Shown here: positions 11,901 through 26,551 of the stretch, one piece after another
How positions within the stretch are numbered: the stretch's first letter is position 1
How the letters are laid out: every line of letters begins with the position of its first letter
Source of the DNA: Calliopsis andreniformis
Taxonomy: Eukaryota; Arthropoda; Insecta; Hymenoptera; Andrenidae
Reading direction: 5' to 3'
Assembly (NCBI RefSeq): GCF_051401765.1
Contig: NW_027480592.1
Location: 620,001-684,000 of the forward strand
DNA length: 64,000 nucleotides
Notes under the pieces: generated by a model
Seen by the model: only the letters and a program-made list of their open reading frames with translations
What the model was told of the DNA's origin: nothing
The model's database searches: none
Program-made: the position numbers and the translations under genes

Positions 11901-13131
11901 AGTATGATTATGACGAATGTTATGATCATCACTCAGATTATTCTGGTGATTATGTCTATCACTAAAGTTACTGCTATAATAATGATTATTAAGGTTATTT
12001 CGAAGATTATTCTGTTTATTATAACGATGTTATGATAATTACAGTTAGTATAACTATTACTATGACCATTACGACTATTTTAACTGTTGCTATGATTATT
12101 ATGATTATTATTACGATTGTTATGATTGTTGTGGTTATTATGACGATTACTATGATTATTATGGTTGATAGTATGGTTATTATGATTATCATTCAGATTA
12201 TTATGGCTATTATGATTATTATGGTTTTTATGGCCATTAAAATGGTTATTATGGTCGTTTTCAAGTTTATTATGGTTATTATTATGGTTATTATGATTAT
12301 TATGTTTCATAGTATGATTATGACGAATATTATGATCATCACTATGATTATTCTGGTGGTTTTGTCTATGACGATTATTATGGCTATAATAACGATTATT
12401 AATGTTGTTTCCATGACAATTCTGTTTATTATTACGTTTGTTATGATTATTACAGTTAGTCTAACTCTTACTATGATTATTACGGCTATTATGGTTGTTG
12501 CTACTATTACCATAATTATTATTATGATTGCTATGATTTTTGTGGTTATTATGACGGTTATTATGATTATTATGGTTGATAGTATGGTTATTATGATTAT
12601 CATTCAGATTATTATGGCTATTATGATTATTATGGCTGTTATGGCCATTTTAATGGTTATTATGATTGTTTCCATTTTTATTATGGTTACTATCATGATT
12701 ATTATGATTATTATGTTTTATAGTATGATTATGACGAATATTATGATCATCACTAAGATTATTCTGGTGATTATGACTATTACGATTATTATGGCTATAA
12801 TAACGATTATTAAGGTTATTTCCATGATAATTCTGTTTATTATTTCGATGTTATGGCTACTACAGTTAGCATAACTATTACTACGATTATTACGACTATT
12901 ATGACTGTTGCTATGATTATTACGATTATTATTACGATTGTTATGATTGTTGTGGTTATTATGACGATTACTATGATTATTATGGTTGACAGTGTGGTTA
13001 TTATGATTAAAATTTAGATTATTATGGCTATTACAATTATTATGGTTTTCATGGCTATTACAATGGTTATTATGATTGTTTCCAAGTTTATTATGGTTAT
13101 TATTATGATTATTACGATTATTATGTTTCAT
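11901..13131 (+). repeat. Satellite units B G J, with H and short unit missing
   Basis: Units end at 12310 (B), 12721 (G, 411 bp, extra T in CGTTTGTTATG) and 13131 (J). In the 4,660-bp HOR, G is followed by H, s and J; here G passes directly to a J-ended unit. The left part of that unit (ACGATTATTACGACTATTAT) is A-like rather than J-like, so the join lies inside it, upstream of GATTAAAATTT near 13,006. Confidence 0.82.
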
Positions 13132-15591
13132 AGTGTGATTATGACGAATATTATAATCATCACTAAGATTATTCTGGTGATTATGACTATTACGATTGTT
13201 ATTGCTATAATAGTGATTATTAAGGTTATTTCGAAGATTATTCTGTTTATTATAACGATGTTATGATTATTATAGTTAGTATAACTATTACTGTGACTAT
13301 TACGACTATTTTGACTGTTGCTATGATTATTATGATTATTATTACGATTGTTATGATTGTTGTGGTTATTATGACGATTACTATGATTATTATGGTTGAT
13401 AGTATGGTTATTATGATTATCATTCAGATTATTATGGCTATTATGATTATTATGGTTTTTATGGCCATTATAATGGTTATTATTATCGTTTTCACGTTTA
13501 TTATGGTTATTATTATGATTATTACGATTATTATGTTTCATAGTGTGATTATGACGAATATTATGATCATCAGTAAGATTATTCTGGTGATTATGACTAT
13601 TACGATTATTATGGTTATAATAACGATTATTAAGGTTATTTCTATGATAATTCTGTTTATTATTTCGATGTTATGATTACTACAGTTAGCATAACTATTA
13701 CTACGATTATTACGACTATTATGACTGTTGCTATGATTATTACGATTATTATTACGATTGTCATGATTGTTGTGGTTATTATGTCGATTACTACGATTAT
13801 TATGGTTGACAGTGTGGTTAATAAGATTATCATTTAGATTATTATGGCTATTACTATTATTATGGTTTTAATTGCTCTTATAATGGTTATTATGATTGTT
13901 GCCAAGTTTATTATGGTTATTATTATGATTATTACGGTTATTATGTTTCATAGTATGATTATGACGAATATTATGATCATCACTAAGATTATTCTTGTGA
14001 TTATGACTATTACGATTATTATGGCTATAATAACGATTATTAAGGTTATTTCCATGATAATTCTGTTTATTATTTCGATGTTATGATTATTACAGTTGGT
14101 ATAACTATTACTATGATTATTGCGGCTATTATGATTGTTGCTATGATTATTATGATTATTATTACGATTGTTATGATTCTTGTGGTTATTATGACGATTA
14201 CTATGATTATTATGGTTGATAGTGTGGTTATTATGATTATTAGTCAGATTGTTATGGCTGTTAAGTTTATTATGGTTTTTATGTCCATCGTAATGGTTAT
14301 TATGATTGCTTCCAAGTTTATTATGCTTATTATTATGGTTACTATGATTATTATGTTTCATAGTGTGATCATGACGAATATTATGGTCATCACTGAGATT
14401 ATTATGGTGATTATGACTATTACGATTATTATGGCTATAATAACGATTATTAAGGTTATTTCCATGATAATTCTGTTTATTATTTCGATGTTACGTTTAC
14501 TACAGTTAGCATAACTATTACTATGATTATTACGACTATTATGACCTTTGCTTTGATTATTATGATTATTATTACGATTGTTATGATTGTTGTAGTTATT
14601 ATGGCGATTACTATGATTATTATGGTTGATAGTGTGGTTATTATGATTATCATTTATATTATTACCCCTATTATGGTTATTATGGTTTTTATGGCTATTA
14701 TAATGGTTATTATGATTGCTTCCAAGTTTATTATGGTTATTATTATGTTTATTACGATTATTATGTTTCATAGTGTGATTATGACGAATATTATGATCAT
14801 CACTAAGATTATTCTGGTGATTATGACTATAACGATTATTATGGTTATAATAACGATTATAAAGGTTATTTCCATGACAATTGTGTTTATTACTACGATG
14901 TTATGATTATTATAGTTAGTATAACTATTACTATGATTATTGCGGCTATTATGGTTGTCGCTATGATTATTATGATTATTATTACGGATGTTATTATTCT
15001 TGTGGTTATTACGACGATTACTATGATTATTATGGCTGATAGTGTGGTTATTATGATTATTAGTTAGATTATTATGGCTGTTACGTTTATTATGGTTTTT
15101 ATGTCCATCATAATGGATATTATGATTGCTTCCAAGTTTATTATGGTTATTATTATGGTTACTATGATTATTATGTTTCATAGTATGATTATGACGAATA
15201 TTATGATGATCACTAAGACTATTCTGGTGGTTTTGACTATGACGATTATTATGGCTATAATAACGATTATTAATGTTGTTTCCAAGGTAATTCTGTTTAT
15301 TATTACGTTGTTATGATTACTAGAGTTAGTCTAACTATTATTACGGCTATTACGGCTATTATGACTGTTGCTATGATTATTACGATTATTATTACGATTG
15401 TCATGATTGTTGTGGTTATTATGTCGATTACTATGGTTATTATGGTTGACAGAGTGGTTATTATGATTATCATTCAGATTATTATGGCTATTATGATTAT
15501 TATGGTTTTTATGGCCATTATAATGGTTATTATTATCGTTTTCAAGTTTATTATGGTTATTATTATGATTATTACGATTATTATGTTTCAT
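13132..15591 (+). repeat. Satellite block F' A' C D E F, copy of 5017-7476
   Basis: Six units ending at 13541, 13951, 14361, 14771, 15181 and 15591 follow the order at 5017-7476 at a constant shift of 8,115. The shared private changes GGTTAATAAG (13,816) and GTTATTATTC (near 14,990) confirm that this pair is more closely related to each other than to the copies at 1-2.8 kb or 19-21 kb. Confidence 0.9.
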
Positions 15592-18500
15592 AGTGTGATT
15601 ATGACGAATATTATGATCATCAGTAAGATTATTCTGGTGATTATGACTATTACGATTATTATGGTTATAATAACGATTATTAAGGTTATTTCTATGATAA
15701 TTCTGTTTATTATTTCGATGTTATGATTACTACAGTTAGCATAACTATTACTACGATTATTACGACTATTATGACTGTTGCTATGATTATTACGATTATT
15801 ATTACGATTGTCATGATTGTTGTGGTTATTATGTCGATTACTACGATTATTATGGTTGACAGTGTGGTTATTAAGATTATCATTTAGATTATTATGGCTA
15901 TTACTATTATTATGGTTTTCATTGCTCTTATAATGGTTATTATGATTGTTGCCAAGTTTATTATGGTTATTATTATGATTATTACGGTTATTATGTTTCA
16001 TAGTATGATTATGACGAATATTATGATCATCACTCAGATTATTCTGGTGATTATGACTATTACGATTGTTATTGCTATAATAATGGTTATTAAGGTTATT
16101 TCGAAGATTATTCTGTTTATTATAACGATGTTATGATTATTACAGTTAGTATCACTATTACTATGACTATTACGACTATTTTAACTGTTGCTATGATTAT
16201 TATGATTATTATTACGATTGTTATGATTGTTGTGGTTATTATGGCGATTACTATGATTATTATGGTTGATAGTGTGGTTATTATGATTATCATTTAAATT
16301 ACTATGCCTATTATGGTTATTATGGTTTTTATGGCTATTATAATGGTTATTATTATTGCTTCCAAGTGTATTATGGTTACTATTATGATTATTACGATTA
16401 TTATGTTTCATAGTGTGATTATGACGAATATTATGATCATCACTAAGATTATTCTGGTGATTATGACTATTACGAATATTATGGCTATAATAACGATTAT
16501 TAAGGTTATTTCCATGATAATTCTGTTTATTATTTCGATGTTATGATTACTACAGTTAGCATAACTATTACTATGGTTATTGCGGCTATTATGATTGTTG
16601 CTATGATTATTATGATTAGTATTACGATTGTTATGATTCTTGTGGTTATTATGACGATTACTATGATTATTATGGTTGATAGTGTGGTTATTATGATTAT
16701 TAGTTAGATTATTATGGCTGTTACGTTTATTATGGTTTTTATGTCCATCAAAATTGTTATTATGATTGCTTCCAAGTTTATTATGGTTATTATTATGGTT
16801 ACTATGATTATTATGTTTCATAGTATGACTATGACGAATATTATGTTCATCTTTAAGATTATTCTGGTGGTTTTGTCTATGACGATTATTATGGCTATAA
16901 TAACGATTATTAATGTTGTTTCCATGACAATCCTGTTTATTATTACGTTTGTTATGATTATTACAGTTAGTCTAACTCTTACTATGATTATTCCGGCTAT
17001 TATGATTGTTGCTACTATTACCATAATTATTATCATGATTGCTATGATTTTTGTGGTTATTATGAAGGTTATTATGATTATTATGGTTGATAGTATGGTT
17101 ATTATGATTATCATTCAGATTATTATGGCTATTATGATTATTATGGCTTTTATGGCCATTTTAATGGTTATTATGATTGTTTCCATTTTTATTATGGTTA
17201 CTATCATGATTATTATGATTATTATGTTTTATAGTATGATTATGACGAATATTATGATCATCACTAAGATTATTCTGGTGATTATGACTATTACGATTAT
17301 TATGGCTATAATAACGATTATTAAGGTTATTTCCATGATAATTCTGTTTATTATTTCGATGTTATGGCTACTACAGTTAGCATAACTATTACTATGGTTA
17401 TTACGACTTTTGTGACTGTTGCTATGATTAGTATGCTTATTATTACGATTGTTATGATTGTTGTGGTTATTATGACGATTACTATGATTATTATGGTTGA
17501 CAGTGTGGTTATTATGATTAAAATTTAGATTATTATGGCTATTACAATTATTATGGTTTTCATGGCTATTACAATGGTTATTATGATTGTTTCCAAGTTT
17601 ATTATGGTTATTATTATGATTATTACGATTATTATGTTTCATAGTGTGATTATGACGAATATTATAATCATCACTAAGATTATTCTGGTGATTATGACTA
17701 TTACGATTGTTATTGCTATAATAATGATTATTAAGGTTATTTCGAAGATTATTCTGTTTATTATAACGATGTTATGATTATTATAGTTAGTATAACTATT
17801 ACTGTGACTATTACGACTATTTTGACTGTTGCTATGATTATTATGATTATTATTACGATTGTTATGATTGTTGTGGTTATTATGACGATTACTATGATTA
17901 TTATGGTTGATAGTATGGTTATTATGATTATCATTCAGATTATTATGGCTATTATGATTATTATGGTTTTTATGGCCATTATAATGGTTATTATTATCGT
18001 TTTCAAGTTTATTATGGTTATTATTATGATTATTACGATTATTATGTTTCATAGTGTGATTATGACGAATATTATGATCATCAGTAAGATTATTCTGGTG
18101 ATTATGACTATTACGATTATTATGGTTATAATAACGATTATTAAGGTTATTTCTATGATAATTCTGTTTATTATTTCGATGTTATGATTACTACAGTTAG
18201 CATAACTATTACTACGATTATTACGACTATTATGACTGTTGCTATGATTATTACGATTATTATTACGATTGTCATGATTGTTGTGGTTATTATGTCGATT
18301 ACTACGATTATTATGGTTGACAGTGTGGTTATTAAGATTATCATTTAGATTATTATGGCTATTACTATTATTATGGTTTTCATTGCTCTTATAATGGTTA
18401 TTATGATTGTTGCCAAGTTTATTATGGTTATTATTATGATTATTACGGTTATTATGTTTCATAGTATGATTATGACGAATATTATGATCATCACTCAGAT

Positions 18501-18872
18501 TATTCTGGTGATTATGACTATTACGATTGTGATTGCTATAATAATGGTTATTAAGGTTATTTCGAAGATTATTCTGTTTATTATAACGATGTTATGATTA
18601 TTACAGTTAGTATCACTATTACTATGACTATTACGACTATTTTAACTGTTGCTATGATTATTATGATTATTATTACGATTGTTATGATTGTTGTGGTTAT
18701 TATGACGATTACTATGATTATTATGGTTGATAGTATGGTTATTATGATTATCATTCAGATTATTATGGCTATTATGATTATTATGGTTTTTATGGCCATT
18801 AAAATGGTTATTATGATCGTTTTCAAGTTTATTATGGTTATTATTATGGTTATTATGATTATTATGTTTCAT
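15592..18872 (+). repeat. Satellite units A O E' G J F' A B
   Basis: Units end at 16001 (A), 16411 (O), 16821 (E'), 17232 (G, 411 bp), 17642 (J), 18052 (F'), 18462 (A) and 18872 (B). O is marked by CCAAGTGTATTATGG and is otherwise met only at 46192, 58976 and 62405. The unit ending at 17642 begins like H (CTATGGTTATTACGACTTTT) and ends like J, so it is a hybrid that skips the short unit. From 18,107 on the sequence matches the window start. Confidence 0.85.
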
Positions 18873-21800
18873 AGTATGATTATGACGAATATTATGATCA
18901 TCACTATGATTATTCTGGTGGTTTTGTCTATGACGATTATTATGGTTATAATAACGATTATTAAGGTTATTTCTATGATAATTCTGTTTATTATTTCGAT
19001 GTTATGATTACTACAGTTAGCATAACTATTACTACGATTATTACGACTATTATGACTGTTGCTATGATTATTACGATTATTATTACGATTGTCATGATTG
19101 TTGTGGTTATTATGTCGATTACTACGATTATTATGGTTGACAGTGTGGTTATTAAGATTATCATTTAGATTATTATGGCTATTACTATTATTATGGTTTT
19201 AATTGCTCTTATAATGGTTATTATGATTGTTGCCAAGTTTATTATGGTTATTATTATGATTATTACGGTTATTATGTTTCATAGTATGATTATGACGAAT
19301 ATTATGATCATCACTAAGATTATTCTTGTGATTATGACTATTACGATTATTATGGCTATAATAACGATTATTAAGGTTATTTCCATGATAATTCTGTTTA
19401 TTATTTCGATGTTATGATTATTACAGTTGGTATAACTATTACTATGATTATTGCGGCTATTATGATTGTTGCTATGATTATTATGATTATTATTACGATT
19501 GTTATGATTCTTGTGGTTATTATGACGATTACTATGATTATTATGGTTGATAGTGTGGTTATTATGATTATTAGTCAGATTGTTATGGCTGTTAAGTTTA
19601 TTATGGTTTTTATGTCCATCGTAATGGTTATTATGATTGCTTCCAAGTTTATTATGCTTATTATTATGGTTACTATGATTATTATGTTTCATAGTGTGAT
19701 CATGACGAATATTATGGTCATCACTGAGATTATTATGGTGATTATGACTATTACGATTATTATGGCTATAATAACGATTATTAAGGTTATTTCCATGATA
19801 ATTCTGTTTATTATTTCGATGTTACGTTTACTACAGTTAGCATAACTATTACTATGATTATTACGACTATTATGACCTTTGCTTTGATTATTATGATTAT
19901 TATTACGATTGTTATGATTGTTGTAGTTATTATGGCGATTACTATGATTATTATGGTTGATAGTGTGGTTATTATGATTATCATTTATATTATTACCCCT
20001 ATTATGGTTATTATGGTTTTTATGGCTATTATAATGGTTATTATGATTGCTTCCAAGTTTATTATGGTTATTATTATGTTTATTACGATTATTATGTTTC
20101 ATAGTGTGATTATGACGAATATTATGATCATCACTAAGATTATTCTGGTGATTATGACTATAACGATTATTATGGTTATAATAACGATTATAAAGGTTAT
20201 TTCCATGACAATTGTGTTTATTACTACGATGTTATGATTATTATAGTTAGTATAACTATTACTATGATTATTGCGGCTATTATGGTTGTCGCTATGATTA
20301 TTATGATTATTATTACGAATGTTATGATTCTTGTGGTTATTACGACGATTACTATGATTATTATGGCTGATAGTGTGGTTATTATGATTATTAGTTAGAT
20401 TATTATGGCTGTTACGTTTATTATGGTTTTTATGTCCATCATAATGGATATTATGATTGCTTCCAAGTTTATTATGGTTATTATTATGGTTACTATGATT
20501 ATTATGTTTCATAGTATGATTATGACGAATATTATGATGATCACTAAGACTATTCTGGTGGTTTTGACTATGACGATTATTATGGCTATAATAACGATTA
20601 TTAATGTTGTTTCCAAGGTAATTCTGTTTATTATTACGTTGTTATGATTACTAGAGTTAGTCTAACTATTATTACGGCTACTACGGCTATTATGACTGTT
20701 GCTATGATTATTACGATTATTATTACGATTGTCATGATTGTTGTGGTTATTATGTCGATTACTATGGTTATTATGGTTGACAGAGTGGTTATTATGATTA
20801 TCATTCAGATTATTATGGCTATTATGATTATTATGGTTTTTATGGCCATTATAATGGTTATTATTATCGTTTTCAAGTTTATTATGGTTATTATTATGAT
20901 TATTACGATTATTATGTTTCATAGTGTGATTATGACGAATATTATGATCATCAGTAAGATTATTCTGGTGATTATGACTATTACGATTATTATGGTTATA
21001 ATAACGATTATTAAGGTTATTTCTATGATAATTCTGTTTATTATTTCGATGTTATGATTACTACAGTTAGCATAACTATTACTACGATTATTACGACTAT
21101 TATGACTGTTGCTATGATTATTACGATTATTATTACGATTGTCATGATTGTTGTGGTTATTATGTCGATTACTACGATTATTATGGTTGACAGTGTGGTT
21201 ATTAAGATTATCATTTAGATTATTATGGCTATTACTATTATTATGGTTTTCATTGCTCTTATAATGGTTATTATGATTGTTGCCAAGTTTATTATGGTTA
21301 TTATTATGATTATTACGGTTATTATGTTTCATAGTATGATTATGACGAATATTATGATCATCACTCAGATTATTCTGGTGATTATGACTATTACGATTGT
21401 TATTGCTATAATAATGGTTATTAAGGTTATTTCGAAGATTATTCTGTTTATTATAATGATGTTATGATTATTACAGTTAGTATCACTATTACTATGACTA
21501 TTACGACTATTTTAACTGTTGCTATGATTATTATGATTATTATTACGATTGTTATGATTGTTGTGGTTATTATGACGATTACTATGATTATTATGGTTGA
21601 TAGTATGGTTATTATGATTATCATTCAGATTATTATGGCTATTATGATTATTATGGTTTTTATGGCCATTAAAATGGTTATTATGATCGTTTTCAAGTTT
21701 ATTATGGTTATTATTATGGTTATTATGATTATTATGTTTCATAGTATGATTATGACGAATATTATGATCATCACTATGATTATTCTGGTGGTTTTGTCTA

Positions 21801-23532
21801 TGACGATTATTATGGCTATAATAACGATTATTAATGTTGTTTCCATGACAATCCTGTTTATTATTACGTTTGTTATGATTATTACAGTTAGTCTAACTCT
21901 TACTATGATTATTACGGCTATTATGATTGTTGCTACTATTACCATAATTATTATCATGATTGCTATGATTTTTGTGGTTATTATGACGGTTATTATGATT
22001 ATTATGGTTGATAGTATGGTTATTATGATTATCATTCAGATTATTATGGCTATTATGATTATTATGGCTTTTATGGCCATTTTAATGGTTATTATGATTG
22101 TTTCCATTTTTATTATGGTTACTATCATGATTATTATGATTATTATGTTTTATAGTATGATTATGACGAATATTATGATCATCACTAAGATTATTCTGGT
22201 GATTATGACTATTACGATTATTATGGCTATAATAACGATTATTAAGGTTATTTCCATGATAATTCTGTTTATTATTTCGATGTTATGGCTACTACAGTTA
22301 GCATAACTATTACTATGGTTATTACGACTTTTGTGACTGTTGCTATGATTAGTATGCTTATTATTACGATTGTTATGATTGTTGTGGTTATTATGACGAT
22401 TACTATGATTATTATGGTTGACAGTGTGGTTATTATGATTAAAATTTAGATTATTATGGCTATTACAATTATTATGGTTTTCATGGCTATTACAATGGTT
22501 ATTATGATTGTTTCCAAGTTTATTATGGTTATTATTATGATTATTACGATTATTATGGTTCCTAGTATGATTATGACCAATATTATGATCATCACTAAGA
22601 TTATAATGGCTATTACGATTAATATGGTTTTTATGGCTATCATAATGGTTATTCCGATTTTTCGAAGTTTATTATGGGTATTATTATGATTATTATGATT
22701 ATTATGTTTTATAGTATGATTACGACGAATATTATGGTCATCACTAAGAATATTCTGGTGATTATGACTATAACGATTATTATGGTTATAATAACGATTA
22801 TAAAGGTTATTTCCATGACAATTCTGTTTATTACTACGATGTTATGATTATTACAGTTAGTATAACTATTACTATGATTATTGCGGCTATTATGATTGTT
22901 GCTATGATTATTATGATTATTATTACGATTGTTATGATTCTTGTGGTTATTATGACGATTACTATGATTATTATGGTTGACAGTGTGGTTATTATGATTA
23001 AAATTTAGATTATTATGGCTATTACAATTATTATGGTTTTCATGGCTATTACAATGGTTATTATGATTGTTTCCAAGTTTATTATGGTTATTATTATGAT
23101 TATTACGATTATTATGTTTCATAGTGTGATTATGACGAATATTATAATCATCACTAAGATTATTCTGGTGATTATGACTATTACGATTGTTATTGCTATA
23201 ATAATGATTATTAAGGTTATTTCGAAGATTATTCTGTTTATTATAACGATGTTATGATTATTATAGTTAGTATAACTATTACTGTGACTATTACGACTAT
23301 TTTGACTGTTGCTATGATTATTATGATTATTATTACGATTGTTATGATTGTTGTGGTTATTATGACGATTACTATGATTATTATGGTTGATAGTATGGTT
23401 ATTATGATTATCATTCAGATTATTATGGCTATTATGATTATTATGGTTTTTATGGCCATTATAATGGTTATTATTATCGTTTTCAAGTTTATTATGGTTA
23501 TTATTATGATTATTACGATTATTATGTTTCAT
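18873..23532 (+). repeat. Higher-order repeat, 4,660 bp, copy 2
   Basis: The order A' C D E F A B G H s J F' is the same as at 767-5426, with every landmark offset by 18,106: ends at 19282, 19692, 20102, 20512, 20922, 21332, 21742, 22153, 22563, 22712, 23122 and 23532. Single-unit oddities such as the extra T in G and the 149-bp unit are preserved in place. Confidence 0.92.
22564..22712 (+). repeat. 149-bp short unit (CGAAG form)
   Basis: Same structure as the unit at 4458-4606, in the second 4,660-bp HOR copy, 18,106 bp away. Followed by J. Confidence 0.93.
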
Positions 23533-26500
23533 AGTGTGATTATGACGAATATTATGATCATCAGTAAGATTATTCTGGTGATTATGACTATTACGATTAT
23601 TATGGTTATAATAACGATTATTAAGGTTATTTCTATGATAATTCTGTTTATTATTTCGATGTTATGATTACTACAGTTAGCATAACTATTACTACGATTA
23701 TTACGACTATTATGACTGTTGCTATGATTATTACGATTATTATTACGATTGTCATGATTGTTGTGGTTATTATGTCGATTACTACGATTATTATGGTTGA
23801 CAGTGTGGTTATTAAGATTATCATTTAGATTATTATGGCTATTACTATTATTATGGTCTTAATTGCTCTTATAATGGTTATTATGATTGTTGCCAAGTTT
23901 ATTATGGTTATTATTATGATTATTACGGTTATTATGTTTCATAGTATGATTATGACGAATATTATGATCATCACTAAGATTATTCTTGTGATTATGACTA
24001 TTACGATTATTATGGCTATAATAACGATTATTAAGGTTATTTCCATGATAATTCTGTTTATTATTTCGATGTTATGATTATTACAGTTGGTATAACTATT
24101 ACTATGATTATTGCGACTATTATGATTGTTGCTATGATTATTATGATTATTATTACGATTGTTATGATTCTTGTGGTTATTATGACGATTACTATGATTA
24201 TTATGGTTGATAGTGTGGTTATTATGATTATTAGTCAGATTGTTATGGCTGTTAAGTTTATTATGGTTTTTATGTCCATCGTAATGGTTATTATGATTGC
24301 TTCCAAGTTTATTATGCTTATTATTATGGTTACTATGATTATTATGTTTCATAGTGTTATCATGACGAATATTATGGTCATCACTGAGATTATTATGGTG
24401 ATTATGACTATTACGATTATTATGGCTATAATAACGATTATTAAGGTTATTTCCATGATAATTCTGTTTATTATTTCGATGTTACGTTTACTACAGTTAG
24501 CATAACTATTACTATGATTATTACGACTATTATGACCTTTGCTTTGATTATTATGATTATTATTACGATTGTTATGATTGTTGTAGTTATTATGGCGATT
24601 ACTATGATTATTATGGTTGATAGTGTGGTTATTATGATTATCATTTATATTATTACCCCTATTATGGTTATTATGGTTTTTATGGCTATTATAATGGTTA
24701 TTATGATTGCTTCCAAGTTTATTATGGTTATTATTATGTTTATTACCATTATTATGTTTCATAGTGTGATTATGACGAATATTATGATCATCACTAAGAT
24801 TATTCTGGTGATTATGACTATAACGATTATTATGGTTATAATAACGATTATAAAGGTTATTTCCATGACAATTGTGTTTATTACTACGATGTTATGATTA
24901 TTATAGTTAGTATAACTATTACTATGATTATTGCGGCTATTATGGTTGTCGCTATGATTATTATGATTATTATTACGAATGTTATGATTCTTGTGGTTAT
25001 TACGACGATTACTATGATTATTATGGCTGATAGTGTGGTTATTATGATTATTAGTTAGATTATTATGGCTGTTACGTTTATTATGGTTTTTATGTCCATC
25101 ATAATGGATATTATGATTGCTTCCAAGTTTATTATGGTTATTATTATGGTTACTATGATTATTATGTTTCATAGTATGATTATGACGAATATTATGATGA
25201 TCACTAAGACTATTCTGGTGGTTTTGACTATGACGATTATTATGGCTATAATAACGATTATTAATGTTGTTTCCAAGGTAATTCTGTTTATTATTACGTT
25301 GTTATGATTACTAGAGTTAGTCTAACTATTATTACGGCTATTACGGCTATTATGACTGTTGCTATGATTATTACGATTATTATTACGATTGTCATGATTG
25401 TTGTGGTTATTATGTCGATTACTATGGTTATTATGGTTGACAGAGTGGTTATTATGATTATCATTTAGATTATTATGGCTATTACTATTATTATGGTTTT
25501 CATTGCTATTATAATGGTTACTATGTTTGTTTCCAAGTTTATTATGGTTATTATTATGATTATTACGATTATTATGTTTCATAGTATGATTATGACGAAT
25601 ATTATGATCATCACTAAGATTATTCTGGTGGTTTTGACTATGACGATTATGATGGCTATAATAACGATTATTAATGTTATTTCCAAGGTAATTCTGTTTA
25701 TTATTACGTTGTTATGATTATTAGAGTTAGTCTAACTATTACTACGGTTATTACGGCTGTTATGATTGTTGCTACGATTATCATCGTTATTATTATGATT
25801 GATATGATTTTTCTGGTTATTATGACGGTTACTATGATTATTATGGTTCATAGTATGGTTATTATGATTATCATGCAGATTATTATGGCTATTGCGATTA
25901 TTATGGTTTTTATGGCCATTATAATGGTTATTATGATTGTTTCCAAGTTTATTATGGTTCTTATTATGATTATTATGGTTATTGTGTATCATAGTATGAT
26001 TATGTCGAATATTATGATCATCACTCATATTATTCTGGTGATTATGACTATTACGATTATTATAGCTATCATAACGATTATTAAGGTTATTTCCATGATA
26101 ATTCTGTTTATTGTTACGATGTTATGATTATTACAGTTAGTATAACTATTACTATGACTATTACGACTATTATGACTGTTGCTATGATTATTATGATTAT
26201 TATTACGATTGTTATGATTGATGTGGTTATTATGACGATTACTATGATTATTATGGTTGATAGTGTGGTTATTATGATTATCATTTAGATTATTATGGCT
26301 ATTACGATTATTATGGTTTTTATGGCCATTATAATGGTTATTATTATTGTTTCCAAGTTTATTATGGTTCTTATTATGATTATTACGATTATTATGGTTC
26401 CTAGTATGATTATGACCAATATTATGATCATCACTAAGATTATAATGGCTATTACGATTAATATGGTTTTTATGGCTATCATAATGGTTATTCCGATTTT

Positions 26501-26551
26501 TCGAAGTTTATTATGGGTATTATTATGATTATTATGATTATTATGTTTTAT
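23533..26551 (+). repeat. Block A' C D E P Q R s, copy 1 of 3
   Basis: Units end at 23942, 24352, 24762, 25172, 25582, 25992, 26402 and 26551. The first four match the 4,660-bp HOR. The order then switches to P (TGGTTACTATGTTTGTTTCC), Q (ATTGTGTATCATAG) and R (landmark GTTCCT) followed by a short unit. The same eight-unit order recurs at 40,566-43,583 and 53,349-56,367. All three copies share GGTCTTAATTGC in A' and ATTGCGACTATT in C, where other A' and C units have GGTTTTAATTGC and ATTGCGGCTATT. Confidence 0.9.
26403..26551 (+). repeat. 149-bp short unit (CGAAG form)
   Basis: GTTCCT landmark before it, same internal deletion, CCGATTTTTCGAAG present. It follows R and precedes S. Confidence 0.93.

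Larger units (their letters stand above)
18107..25465 (+). repeat. Block duplication, member 2 (partner 1-7,359)
   Basis: This is the downstream member of the pair with constant shift 18,106. Differences seen are scattered single bases, for example ATTGCGACT at 24,112 against ATTGCGGCT in the partner and GTGTTATCATGACG near 24,355 against GTGTGATCATGACG. The block crosses several HOR boundaries, so it arose after the 4,660-bp HOR was formed. Confidence 0.9.
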
